Part shown: in pieces, positions 1 through 8,117 of the stretch | How positions within the stretch are numbered: the stretch's first letter is position 1 | Layout of the letters: each line of letters starts with the position of its first letter | NCBI RefSeq assembly: GCF_032813545.1 | Contig: NZ_CP136520.1 | Coordinates: 3,404,001-3,468,000, forward strand | DNA from: Nodosilinea sp. E11 | GTDB lineage: Bacteria > Cyanobacteriota > Cyanobacteriia > Phormidesmidales > Phormidesmidaceae | Length of the DNA: 64,000 nucleotides | Direction: 5' to 3' | Notes under the pieces: model-generated | Told to the model about the DNA's origin: nothing | The model's input: only the letters and a program-made list of their open reading frames with translations | Database searches by the model: none | Position numbers and translations under genes: made by a program

Positions 1-31
1 GCCAGATAGAACACAAAACCCCGCCTTTCCC

Positions 32-403
32 TTAGCTAGTGGTTGACACCAGGTTGCGTTCGACCACCCGCTGCCAGCTCTGGCTCAGATCGTCTTCGCC
101 ACGGTGAGCTTCCCAGGGGCCAGCATCAAAGCCTGCAATGCTCCACTGTCCTGTGAGGTGGTTGCCATTCTCAGATACAGTGCCGGTATAGTCAATCGTT
201 GGCATACCAGGGGCTAAATAGCGTTTGGTAAACTGCACCTGACGACCAACCACCGTGCCGCTCAGGTGGGCTTCACCCAGATAACCAGCATCAAGACTAC
301 TGCCGCTCAGCCCATTGCCTCCCTGCACCAGGGTGGCCTCAAACCGAGTTGGCTGGTTTCGCTGCCAGTAGGTACCCAGCCACATGCCACTCACATTTGC
401 CAT
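32..403 (-). CDS. hypothetical protein, 123 aa
   Basis: I do not recognise a named family. The protein is soluble and rich in Gly, Thr and Trp, with alternating short beta-like segments (SGMWLGTYWQR near the start, LTGQWSIAGFD near residue 90), which suggests a small beta-barrel or lipocalin-like fold; that is inference. There is no signal peptide and no membrane segment. The ATG at 403 was preferred to an in-frame start 15 codons upstream because the extra residues are Arg-rich and unlike the rest. It is divergent from recR, with about 95 bases between the two starts. Confidence 0.55.
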   Translation of the reverse strand: MANVSGMWLGTYWQRNQPTRFEATLVQGGNGLSGSSLDAGYLGEAHLSGTVVGRQVQFTKRYLAPGMPTIDYTGTVSENGNHLTGQWSIAGFDAGPWEAHRGEDDLSQSWQRVVERNLVSTTS

Positions 404-484
404 CGGTTTACCTGACCTCCGCTGCCTGATCCCCGCTGTCCTACCCAACAGCCTTACACGTACAATTTAGACATTGAGCAATGC

Positions 485-490
485 AAGGAG
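485..490 (+). promoter_or_regulatory. ribosome binding site that points to an ATC start for recR
   Basis: AAGGAG is seen nine bases before an in-frame ATC codon at 500, but 24 bases before the first conventional in-frame start (TTG at 515). The spacing supports the ATC start. The ATG at 481 is in another frame. Confidence 0.5.
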
Positions 491-499
491 CTTTGCCCC

Positions 500-1093
500 A
501 TCTATACCCGTCCCTTGGCTCGACTAATTGAAGAATTCCAACGACTGCCTGGGGTTGGCCCCAAATCGGCCCAGCGGTTGGCGCTGCACATTCTCAAACG
601 CCCGCAGAACGAGGTGCAGGCTTTAGCGCAGGCACTGCTCGAAGCCAAAGCCCAGGTGGGCCAGTGCTCAGTGTGCTTTCACCTATCGGCAGACCCGGTG
701 TGCGACATCTGCCGGTCTACCAGTCGCGACCCCCAGACCCTTTGCGTCGTGGCCGACTCCCGCGATGTGATTGCCATTGAAAGGACCCGCGAGTATCGGG
801 GGCGTTACCATGTGCTTGGCGGGCTCATTTCACCCATGGATGGCATTGGCCCCGAACAGCTCACCATTGGCCCGCTCGTGCACCGGGTCAACCAAGAGGG
901 CACCCGGGAAGTGATTATTGCCATTAGCCCTAGCATTGAGGGCGACACCACGACTCTGTATGTTGGCCAACTGCTCAAGCCCTTTACTCGGGTCACCCGG
1001 ATTGCCTTTGGCTTGCCCATGGGAGGCGATTTAGAATATGCCGACGAAGTCACCCTGGCACGGGCATTAGAAGGACGGCGGGATTTGGAGTAG
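500..1093 (+). CDS. recR: recombination mediator protein RecR
   Basis: RecR works with RecF and RecO to load RecA on gapped single-stranded DNA. Seen: the helix-hairpin-helix [15 protein letters not shown] near the N-terminus, a C4 zinc finger ([16 protein letters not shown]) around residue 57, and a Toprim domain with [13 protein letters not shown]. Length (about 197 aa) is normal for the family. The start is unusual: cyanobacterial RecR typically begins M-V-Y-T-x-P-L-A-R-L, and here the reading frame gives ATC-TAT-ACC-CGT-CCC-TTG, that is I-Y-T-R-P-L, behind a well placed AAGGAG. A TTG at 515 is the conventional alternative but would remove the conserved YTRP. Confidence 0.93.
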   Translation: MYTRPLARLIEEFQRLPGVGPKSAQRLALHILKRPQNEVQALAQALLEAKAQVGQCSVCFHLSADPVCDICRSTSRDPQTLCVVADSRDVIAIERTREYRGRYHVLGGLISPMDGIGPEQLTIGPLVHRVNQEGTREVIIAISPSIEGDTTTLYVGQLLKPFTRVTRIAFGLPMGGDLEYADEVTLARALEGRRDLE

Positions 1094-1246
1094 ATCATGG
1101 AGGAACATGGTTAAGCTAGGGGCTTCACCTGAGCTGTCTGGCTAGAGAGCAGGGCCTTTAGCTAAGTCTTATACAATTCTGAACCTGTTCTGGCTTGCCT
1201 GGCGCGTAGGTTAGATTAAGAATGCACGGCCCGCTGATAGACATTC

Positions 1247-1278
1247 ACTGCAATCAGGGCTAACTGCAATCAGGGCTA
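1247..1278 (+). repeat. tandem direct repeat, 2 x 16 bp
   Basis: ACTGCAATCAGGGCTA occurs twice head to tail at 1247-1262 and 1263-1278, in the gap between recR and the first histidine phosphatase gene. It may sit in the leader of the downstream gene. Confidence 0.9.
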
Positions 1279-1335
1279 CTGTACTAGGGGCTACCGCCTT
1301 GGGCACCACTGTCCTTTTCTTACCGCCAGGCACCG

Positions 1336-1980
1336 ATGGGAGTTTTTCTTTACTTTTTGCGCCATGGTCAAACGGCCTATAGCCTCACGGGGGGCTATTG
1401 TGGCATGCCCGAAAACGACCCTGGCCTGACTCCCGAGGGTATTGCCATGGCCCAGGAGTTTGCGGAGACCTATGCCCACCTGCCCTGGAGCGCTGCCTAT
1501 GTCAGTCCCCTGCGGCGAGCGGTCGAAACCGCTCGCCCCCTGTGCGAACTGATCGGGATGGAGATGCAGCTGCGCGACGGGCTGCGGGAAGTGATGTATG
1601 GCCGTTGGGAGGGTATGCACCCTACGGTGGTCGATCGGGAACACCACGATGAGTATGTGGCCTGGCTGACCGACCCCGCTTGGTATGCGCCCGTTGGCGG
1701 CGAACGGGCCGTAGATATTGCCCGCCGCTCAGCTCAGGTGCTCGATGAAATTGAGCGCAATCATATCAGCGGGCATATTTTAATTGTTTCGCATAAAGCC
1801 ACCATTCGCATTATGCTGTGCACGCTGCTGGGCATTGATGTGGGTCGCTATCGCGATCGCCTCGATATGCCGGTAGCAGCTGTCAGCGTGGTGGAGTTGG
1901 GCAACCGAGGGCCGTTGTTTCACACCATTGCCGATCGCTCTCACCTAAGCGATCAGCTGCGATCGCTCCCCTGCACCTGA
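1336..1980 (+). CDS. histidine phosphatase family protein (phosphoglycerate mutase-like)
   Basis: Branch of the phosphoglycerate mutase/acid phosphatase superfamily, which moves phosphate through a histidine intermediate. Seen: the catalytic LRHGQTAYS close to the N-terminus, SPLRRAVETA around residue 56 with the phosphate-binding Arg, an acidic LREVMYGRWEGM, and the second catalytic histidine in IVSHKATIRIM. All catalytic positions are intact, so activity is likely; the substrate cannot be read from sequence. Thirteen bases separate it from a paralog, and the two are probably cotranscribed. Confidence 0.88.
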   Translation: MGVFLYFLRHGQTAYSLTGGYCGMPENDPGLTPEGIAMAQEFAETYAHLPWSAAYVSPLRRAVETARPLCELIGMEMQLRDGLREVMYGRWEGMHPTVVDREHHDEYVAWLTDPAWYAPVGGERAVDIARRSAQVLDEIERNHISGHILIVSHKATIRIMLCTLLGIDVGRYRDRLDMPVAAVSVVELGNRGPLFHTIADRSHLSDQLRSLPCT

Positions 1981-1993
1981 GGACAAGCACCCT

Positions 1994-2647
1994 ATGCCCC
2001 TGAGGCTTTACCTGCTCCGCAACGCCGAAACCGAGTACTGCCGCACTGGCCGCTATTGCAGCCAAGATGGGGTGGCACTCACGGTGCAAGGGCAGCAAAT
2101 GGCCGACTATTTTGCTAAGGCCTACCACCACGTCGATTGGCAGGCCATTTTTTGCAGTCCCCTGCACCATGCTGCCGCTACGGTGCAGCCCCTGTGCAAA
2201 ATCACTGGGCTCGCGGTACAGCGCCGCGAGCAGTTGCGAGAGCTCTCCTTTGGTCGGTGGGAGGGAATGGCCCCCACCCAAGTCAACACGCTGTTCCACG
2301 ATGATTACATTCGCTGGCTGGCCGACCCCGCCTGGAACACCCCCACCGACGGCGAAAAAGCGATGCAGGTGGCCCGCCGCAGCTCCGATGTGCTGGCAGA
2401 GATTGAAGATACCTATCCCGACGGCAACGTGCTGGTGGTATCTCACAAGGCTACTTTGCGCATCATGCTGTGCACGCTGCTGGGCATTGATGTGGGTCGC
2501 TACCGCGATCGCCTAGCCATGCCCGTCACCGCAATTTCCCTCGTTGAGCTGATGGACTATGGCCCCTTTGTGCGCCAGCTCAACAACTGTTCTCACCTAC
2601 CTTTGCATCTGCGTCGCCCCTGGGCAGGCAACGGCTCTGACAGTTAG
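1994..2647 (+). CDS. histidine phosphatase family paralog lacking the catalytic histidine
   Basis: A tandem duplicate of the preceding gene with the same domain layout: SPLHHAAATVQPL, LRELSFGRWEGM and VVSHKATLRIMLC are all recognisable. The signature RHG motif, however, reads LRNAETEY: the phospho-accepting histidine is asparagine (codon AAC) and the following glycine is alanine. From family knowledge this should abolish the phosphohistidine mechanism, so the protein is probably a pseudo-enzyme, perhaps a ligand-binding or regulatory partner of its neighbour (inference). The frame is open to full length, which argues against simple decay. Confidence 0.85.
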   Translation: MPLRLYLLRNAETEYCRTGRYCSQDGVALTVQGQQMADYFAKAYHHVDWQAIFCSPLHHAAATVQPLCKITGLAVQRREQLRELSFGRWEGMAPTQVNTLFHDDYIRWLADPAWNTPTDGEKAMQVARRSSDVLAEIEDTYPDGNVLVVSHKATLRIMLCTLLGIDVGRYRDRLAMPVTAISLVELMDYGPFVRQLNNCSHLPLHLRRPWAGNGSDS

Positions 2648-2872
2648 TACCCTTGGTGCCCGACTAGCTTGTCTCTAGCCCAACCGTTCCAGGCCCTAGT
2701 TTTCTGGGGGCATTGGTTGCCATGGGGTGCCTTGCGCCTAGGTTTGTGGACCGCGCCAATTCGGGTTTTACGCTTCTATAACCCTCTATCCAACGAAATA
2801 TCCCGCCTGCCAGATGTCAGCGACTCAAAAAACCGGTCTGATGAGAGAGAAGAGCAAAGGGATGGAACCAAC

Positions 2873-5800
2873 ATGACTGGATGGTTGAGTGAGATACAAG
2901 GACAGAGTATGGGTTGGCTGCATCTGGTACAGGTACCGGTGGCACCTGTGTCGCCGCGTGTCACAACCCCAGAAGATGCTGCGCTCATTTTTTCGGGGCC
3001 GCAGTTTTTTATTGCTTTACTGTCAGGGATAGTGCTGGCCTTTGGCTTTCAGTTACTACTCACCAACCTGTCAGTAGCTGTTGGCATCTCTGCGGTCGGG
3101 CAGAGCCACTCTAGCCGACGCGCTAGCAGCAATGGCAGCAGCCCACCCATTGCCACCGCCGTGGGCCTCTGGACCGTGATTACAGTGAGCCTGGCTCTGT
3201 TTTTCGCCTGTCTGCTTGCGGTCAAGCTCAGCCTCTACAGCAGTGCCCTCCTAGGAGCGATTACGGGCCTAGTGATTTGGGGCACTTATTTTTGTTTGCT
3301 GTTTTGGGTCAGTTCCACCACGGTTGGGTCTTTAGTGGGCTCGGTGGTCAAAACGGCTACCTCTAGCTTCCAAGCGTTGATGGGCACGGCGACCTCGGCG
3401 ATGGGGGCGCGTGCTGCTAGCAGCCAGGTTGTCGCTACGGCTGAAGCCACCGCTGCCGCTGTTCGCCAAGAACTAATGTCTGGCTGGGATAGTAACGACA
3501 TCAAAGACACTCTGCGGGAATATCTTTCTGGCCTGCGATCGCCCGGTATTGATACCGCTGCCATAGAAGGGGAGTTTGAGCGTCTGCTGCAAGAATCGGG
3601 CGTCGTCGCTCAAACCGATCGCGATGTGCTAGCTCAAATTGATCGCGGCGCCTTTGAACAACTTGTGAGCCGTCGCACTGACCTCTCTCCCCAAGAAACT
3701 CGACGGATTGCCGATCGCCTCTATAAGAGCTGGTCGCGAGCCCTGGGCCAGGCCTCGGAGCGCAATTCTATAGAGCAGTTGGTCGATTACGTCAAGTCGG
3801 CCCAGCGCGATGATTTAGTCTCGGGTCAACTGAGCGATCGCCTCGGTCAACTGCTATCAAACGACGACAAATCATCGTCCTCTGGTGGAGCGTCTTCCGG
3901 TTTACTACAGCAGGGTCTAGGCATGCTGATGGGGGTGGCCATGCAACGCCTCGATCTGTCTGACCTCGATATGGCTGACATTACTCGCCAGCTAAAGCAA
4001 GCGCAGCACCAGGTCACCGATACCGTCGCCTCCCTCACCTCGGGCAGTGAAAATGAAAGCGAGTCTTACAACGTCATTAAGGCGGATGTTGAGACCTATC
4101 TTTCTACCGCTTATCCTTGGCAGCTTCAGCCCCAGCGCATGAAGCAAGACTTCTGGCAGGTAATCTACGACCCGACAGCCGATCCGGGTCAGCTGCGTCA
4201 GACCCTACGCCCGCTCAATCGCGCTTACTTTGCCGATATTCTGGCCCAGCGAGGTCTACTCACTCAGCAAGAAATCGCCCAAGTCTCTGCCCAGCTAGAT
4301 GCCGTGCGTCAGCAGGTGCTGGCAGAAGTGTCTGAGCGCTACCGGTTAGAGGCCGCTAAAACGTTGCAGACTCGGGTTTACACCTTCTTGCAGCGCGCCG
4401 ATCGCCAGGACTTGGTGGCGGGTGACGATACCCAGACCTTTGAGCAGATTATTGCCGATCCCTACGCCGATGCCGATGAACTGCGCGATCGCTACACCAG
4501 CTTTAGCTACGACGCCTTCCGTGATGCCTTGAGGGCACGCGGTGATCTAAGCGAAGCTGAGATCGAACAGGTAGCCCACCGCCTAAAGCGGGCCATGAAC
4601 ACCGTCCATGCCGATGCCGTAGGGCTTCAGACCGCTGCCACCACCCGCATTGACAACCAGTGGCAGGCACTACAAGACTACCTGCGGTCTACCGGCAAAG
4701 CCGAACTCAGCCCAGAGATGATTAAGGCCGACATTCGCGCCCTATTGGACGAACCCGATGCTGGTCTCCACCAAGTGCGGCAGCACTTAGCCCAGTTTGA
4801 CCGCGACACCCTGGTGCAGTTGCTCAGTCAACGCAACGACCTCAGTGAGGAGCAGGTGCAGGCGACCCTTGATAATGTCGAGGCCACCTGGTACCAGACC
4901 GTTCATGCGCCAGCGGCCCTGACCGCCCAGGCCAAGGCCAAATACAACGAGGCTACCCAGGCGATCGAAACTTACCTGCTCAAAACCGGTAAGCCAGAGC
5001 TAAATCCTGAGGGCATTAAGCGTGACCTTGATCTACTCATGCACGATCCTAAGCTGGGTTTGCAGGCGGTAGGCGATCGCTTGGCTGAAATGGACCGCGA
5101 TACCCTGGTGAAGCTGCTCAGCCAGCGAGGCGACATGACCGAGGCTGAGGTCAATCAAACCATTGACAGCATTCAGGGCAGCATAGTCGATGTGCTCAAG
5201 CTACCTCAGCGGCTAGCTCGCCGGGCCAAGACCCAGGTAATGTCCTTTGAGGAAGCTCTAGAAGACTACCTGCGCAACACCGATAAAGCAGCCCTCAACC
5301 CCGATGGCATTAAGCGTGACCTGCGGCTGTTGCTGCAAGACCCTCGCCTGGGAGCCGATCGCCTACAAACCCGCCTGAGCATGATTGACCGCGATGCCGT
5401 TGTCGCTCTGTTGGCTCAACGCCCCGACATGACCCAGGCCGAAGCCGAGGCGGCTGTCGATCGGGTGCTCGAAATTCGCCATCAGATCTTCGCTCAAATT
5501 CAGCAGGTGCAAGCCAAAGTTAAGGGTGTGATCGACGGCATTCTAGGCCGTATTCGCCAGTACCTAGAGTCTCTCGATCGCCCAGAGCTAGACTACTACG
5601 GCATTAAGCGCGACCTGCAACAGCTGATGGCTGACCCCAAAGCTGGCTTTGACGCCCTCAGCACTCGTCTCAACCAGGTCGATCGAGATACCTTAGTCGC
5701 CCTGCTCAGCTCCCACGACGCCATTTCTGAAACCGATGCCCAACGGCTGATTAACCAGGTAGAAGAGGTGCGCACCTCTGCCCTCAACAAGGCCGAACAG

Positions 5801-5965
5801 CTTGAGCACGAGGTCGAAAAGCGTCTGGCCGAAATGCGCTACCAGGTCGAAAAGCAAGTTGAAGACACCCGTAAAACCGCTGCAACCGCTGCCTGGTGGA
5901 TCTTCGGTACCGCTACGGTATCAGCCATCTTTGCGGCGCTCGGGGGTGGCCTAGCTACCCTATAG
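2873..5965 (+). CDS. large membrane-anchored helical repeat protein, 1030 aa, function unknown
   Basis: Not assigned to a named family. Seen: hydrophobic segments near residues 44-66, 95-118 and 121-147, a Ser/Gly-rich linker at 333-343, then a long acidic helical region, and a final hydrophobic segment at 1006-1030 (TAAWWIFGTATVSAIFAALG). The middle holds about seven copies of a 70-75 residue unit spaced about 100 residues apart (near 208, 400, 498, 597, 695, 795, 891), best conserved in the last four, with consensus YL...K.ELNP.GIKRDL..LL.DP then DRDTLV.LLSQR.DMT. Both ends therefore reach a membrane, with a large helical domain between. The ATG at 2873 was preferred to a TTG 68 codons upstream; ATG at 2909, behind AAGGA, is another option. 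Confidence 0.8.
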   Translation: MTGWLSEIQGQSMGWLHLVQVPVAPVSPRVTTPEDAALIFSGPQFFIALLSGIVLAFGFQLLLTNLSVAVGISAVGQSHSSRRASSNGSSPPIATAVGLWTVITVSLALFFACLLAVKLSLYSSALLGAITGLVIWGTYFCLLFWVSSTTVGSLVGSVVKTATSSFQALMGTATSAMGARAASSQVVATAEATAAAVRQELMSGWDSNDIKDTLREYLSGLRSPGIDTAAIEGEFERLLQESGVVAQTDRDVLAQIDRGAFEQLVSRRTDLSPQETRRIADRLYKSWSRALGQASERNSIEQLVDYVKSAQRDDLVSGQLSDRLGQLLSNDDKSSSSGGASSGLLQQGLGMLMGVAMQRLDLSDLDMADITRQLKQAQHQVTDTVASLTSGSENESESYNVIKADVETYLSTAYPWQLQPQRMKQDFWQVIYDPTADPGQLRQTLRPLNRAYFADILAQRGLLTQQEIAQVSAQLDAVRQQVLAEVSERYRLEAAKTLQTRVYTFLQRADRQDLVAGDDTQTFEQIIADPYADADELRDRYTSFSYDAFRDALRARGDLSEAEIEQVAHRLKRAMNTVHADAVGLQTAATTRIDNQWQALQDYLRSTGKAELSPEMIKADIRALLDEPDAGLHQVRQHLAQFDRDTLVQLLSQRNDLSEEQVQATLDNVEATWYQTVHAPAALTAQAKAKYNEATQAIETYLLKTGKPELNPEGIKRDLDLLMHDPKLGLQAVGDRLAEMDRDTLVKLLSQRGDMTEAEVNQTIDSIQGSIVDVLKLPQRLARRAKTQVMSFEEALEDYLRNTDKAALNPDGIKRDLRLLLQDPRLGADRLQTRLSMIDRDAVVALLAQRPDMTQAEAEAAVDRVLEIRHQIFAQIQQVQAKVKGVIDGILGRIRQYLESLDRPELDYYGIKRDLQQLMADPKAGFDALSTRLNQVDRDTLVALLSSHDAISETDAQRLINQVEEVRTSALNKAEQLEHEVEKRLAEMRYQVEKQVEDTRKTAATAAWWIFGTATVSAIFAALGGGLATL

Positions 5966-5983
5966 CCCACTTGGTCAAATGAG

Positions 5984-6019
5984 AAGCAGCCGTTCTATTG
6001 ATTTAGGATGGCTGCTTTC
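5984..6019 (+). terminator. stem-loop after the large repeat protein gene
   Basis: AAGCAGCC pairs with GGCTGCTT (8 bp, extended by one G-U pair) across an 18-base loop, followed by a short T run. It lies 18 bases past the stop codon. Confidence 0.6.
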
Positions 6020-6074
6020 CGCATTTCAGCCCCCCTCAACGTAAAGCTACGCCTTTAGATACAGAGTTTTGACT

Positions 6075-7298
6075 ATGAATTTTCAGTGGTTTACGCCTCT
6101 TCTAGCCCCCATAGTATTAGGGTTAGCCATCGCCAGTTGTGCCGCCTCCCCGCCAGAAAATGGCACAGATACTTCGGAGGCTGGACAGGCCACAGACCCT
6201 GCCCCTGAGTCCCCTGAGGCAGCCTTACCGGTTGTTGACTCAGTGGAGCCGCTCACCCTGGTCGAGGGGCTAGAGCACCCCTGGGGCATGACCTGGCTAC
6301 CCAACGGCGATCTGCTGATTACCGAGCGTCCAGGCCGTCTGCGCCGGGTCAGCAGCAGCGGAGAACTCGATCCGACCCCCATTGCCGGTGTACCCGATAT
6401 GTTCACCGCCGGTCAAGGCGGTCTATTAGACATCGCTCTGCACCCCGACTTTGAGACTAACAACTGGGTTTACTTTGCCTACGCTGACGGCACCTCCCAG
6501 GCCAATCGCACCCAGGTGGCCCGCGCCCGCCTAGAGGATAATGCCCTCGCCGATTGGGAGGTGATCTTTGCCGTCAACCAAGATAAATCCGATGGCCAGC
6601 ATTTCGGGTCACGCCTGCTGTGGCTGCCCGATGGCACTCTGCTGGTAGCCATTGGCGACGGCGGCAACCCACCGCTACAGATTGGCGGCGATCTAGCCCG
6701 CAACCAAGCCCAAAATTTGCAAACGCATCTGGGTGCAGTTGTGCGCCTCCGCGACGATGGCTCTGTGCCCGACGACAACCCCTTTATCGATGACCCCACA
6801 GCCGATCCCCTGATGTGGAGCTATGGTCATCGCAATATTCAAGGATTGGCCCTCGACCCCACCACCAACCAAGTCTGGTCAACGGAGCACGGCGCTCGGG
6901 GCGGTGACGAACTCAACCGCCTGGCCCCTGGAGAAAACTATGGCTGGCCGATCGTGACCTTTAGTGAAGAATACAGCGGCGGACCTATCACCTCTGAGAC
7001 CTCGCGCCCCGATATGGTCAACCCCGTCACCTACTGGACTCCGGCGACTGCCCCCTCAGGGCTAGCGGTGTATCGGGGCGATCGCTACCCCCAGTGGCAG
7101 GGACAGATTTTTGCAGGAGGCCTTGTTTCCCAAGATATTAAGCGCATTGAAGTCGATGCCAACGGCAATGTGGTCAACGAAACCCCTATCCCCATTGGGC
7201 AGCGGGTGCGCGATGTACGCCAAGGGCCAGACGGCTATCTCTATGTGCTCACCGATGCCGCCAACGGGCGCTTAATTCGTCTTGAACCAACCTCTTAA
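6075..7298 (+). CDS. PQQ-dependent sugar dehydrogenase, lipoprotein
   Basis: Member of the glucose/sorbosone dehydrogenase beta-propeller family, periplasmic enzymes that oxidise sugars or related aldehydes with pyrroloquinoline quinone. Seen: a signal peptide ending in the lipobox IASC at about residue 25, a Pro/Glu/Thr-rich linker (to about 57), then the propeller with GMTWLPNGDLLITERPGRL, GLLDIALHPDF, WSYGHRNIQGLALD and WSTEHGARGGDELN. Length (407 aa) is usual. The ATG at 6075 follows a TTG two codons upstream and is the better start. Whether this organism makes PQQ is unknown from the window, and some family members may use other cofactors. Confidence 0.85.
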   Translation: MNFQWFTPLLAPIVLGLAIASCAASPPENGTDTSEAGQATDPAPESPEAALPVVDSVEPLTLVEGLEHPWGMTWLPNGDLLITERPGRLRRVSSSGELDPTPIAGVPDMFTAGQGGLLDIALHPDFETNNWVYFAYADGTSQANRTQVARARLEDNALADWEVIFAVNQDKSDGQHFGSRLLWLPDGTLLVAIGDGGNPPLQIGGDLARNQAQNLQTHLGAVVRLRDDGSVPDDNPFIDDPTADPLMWSYGHRNIQGLALDPTTNQVWSTEHGARGGDELNRLAPGENYGWPIVTFSEEYSGGPITSETSRPDMVNPVTYWTPATAPSGLAVYRGDRYPQWQGQIFAGGLVSQDIKRIEVDANGNVVNETPIPIGQRVRDVRQGPDGYLYVLTDAANGRLIRLEPTS

Positions 7299-7303
7299 CG
7301 GCG

Positions 7304-7338
7304 AAACGGGGGCACCCCGTTTGCGAGTGCCCCCGTTT
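7304..7338 (+). terminator. strong stem-loop after the sugar dehydrogenase gene
   Basis: AAACGGGGGCAC (7304-7315) pairs perfectly with GTGCCCCCGTTT (7327-7338) over an 11-base loop, five bases past the stop codon. It has no long T run. Confidence 0.75.
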
Positions 7339-7418
7339 GACTTCACCGGTATTAATGATCAACTGTCTGTGGAAGAGAGCACACTTTTGATCGCGCCCGC
7401 ATTCTAGATTGCGCAGTG

Positions 7419-7643
7419 TTAGGCAGCGTAGTCAAAGACAGCATCTAGGTAAAGGCGGTTAATGCGGCGATCGCTAACACCATTCTGCATCAGAAAAAGC
7501 GACAGGGCCGCACAAAATACCCGATGCTGACTCCAGGATGGATGGGTTTCTACGTAGTCTCTCATTGCTTCAAACAACTCTTCTGGCACCTCGACGCTCA
7601 GGCTGATTCTCGACGCCATTGCTGCCATAGACTGCTCACTCAT
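7419..7643 (-). CDS. DUF2811 domain-containing protein, 74 aa
   Basis: Small cyanobacterial protein family of unknown function. Seen: ISLSVEVPEELFEAMRDYVE, WSQHRVFCAALSLFLMQN and SDRRINRLYLDAVFD, the pattern I associate with DUF2811. The start resembles ribbon-helix-helix proteins (a beta strand followed by VPEELFEAM), so DNA binding is conceivable but not shown. The ATG at 7643 was chosen; an upstream in-frame extension of 67 codons has no conserved character. A start six codons further in (MAAMASRIS region) is also possible. Confidence 0.75.
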   Translation of the reverse strand: MSEQSMAAMASRISLSVEVPEELFEAMRDYVETHPSWSQHRVFCAALSLFLMQNGVSDRRINRLYLDAVFDYAA

Positions 7644-8117
7644 CGCCACTTCCCCAATCTGAAAATTAGACACCAGAACACAGCCCCTCCACCCTTCTGG
7701 CGGATTGGATCCCTTACTGTGAGGGAATCCTAGAGCCGCCGACCAGGTCAGAACAGAAGCGCTGTGTAAGCCGGTCGAACCATTGTCACTAGTGGGCCGG
7801 GGGATGTCAATCTTGCCAAGGTGGCCCCAATCCGCTAGCCTCACCAGACTTCAAACGAGGTATTGAGGGTTTCAGCGATCCCCATCGTTTCCCTCAGTAG
7901 CTGCTGCCACCAATAAGTACTAGAGTACCTGTGAATAACGCCCATGGCCATCCCATGGCCAAACCCTTAGCACTGCGTTCAAAGCTGGGGAAAACTCCTG
8001 TAAAACTGGGGAAAAAGTTGGGGAAAACCTCGTTGGATTTAAAAGAAAAGATTAAATCCCGCTGGGCTACAACTTTTAAGCAGTTTCCCTAAACATGGTC
8101 CCGTCCCTTGCACCCCC
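7644..8117. other. 474-base intergenic region with iterated TGGGGAAAA and a hairpin
   Basis: No gene is supported. TGGGGAAAA occurs three times (near 7986, 8007 and 8019) on the plus strand, followed by a perfect 8-bp stem, GGATTTAA (8035-8042) with TTAAATCC (8052-8059). The stretch lies downstream of rsgA and upstream of the DUF2811 gene (both minus strand), so it may hold that gene's promoter and the rsgA terminator. Confidence 0.6.

Noticed and set aside
805-1098. 97-codon minus-strand reading frame within recR
   Set aside because: It lies wholly antisense to a well conserved gene and shows Ser/Arg-rich content typical of shadow frames.
2669-2872. Upstream TTG start for the large repeat protein
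   Set aside because: The extra 68 residues are Trp/Arg-rich and unlike a signal or membrane anchor; ATG 2873 is more natural.
7985-8027. DnaA boxes and a replication origin
   Set aside because: The units differ from TTTTCCACA and no dnaA, dnaN or AT-rich melting region is present; kept only as an iterated motif.
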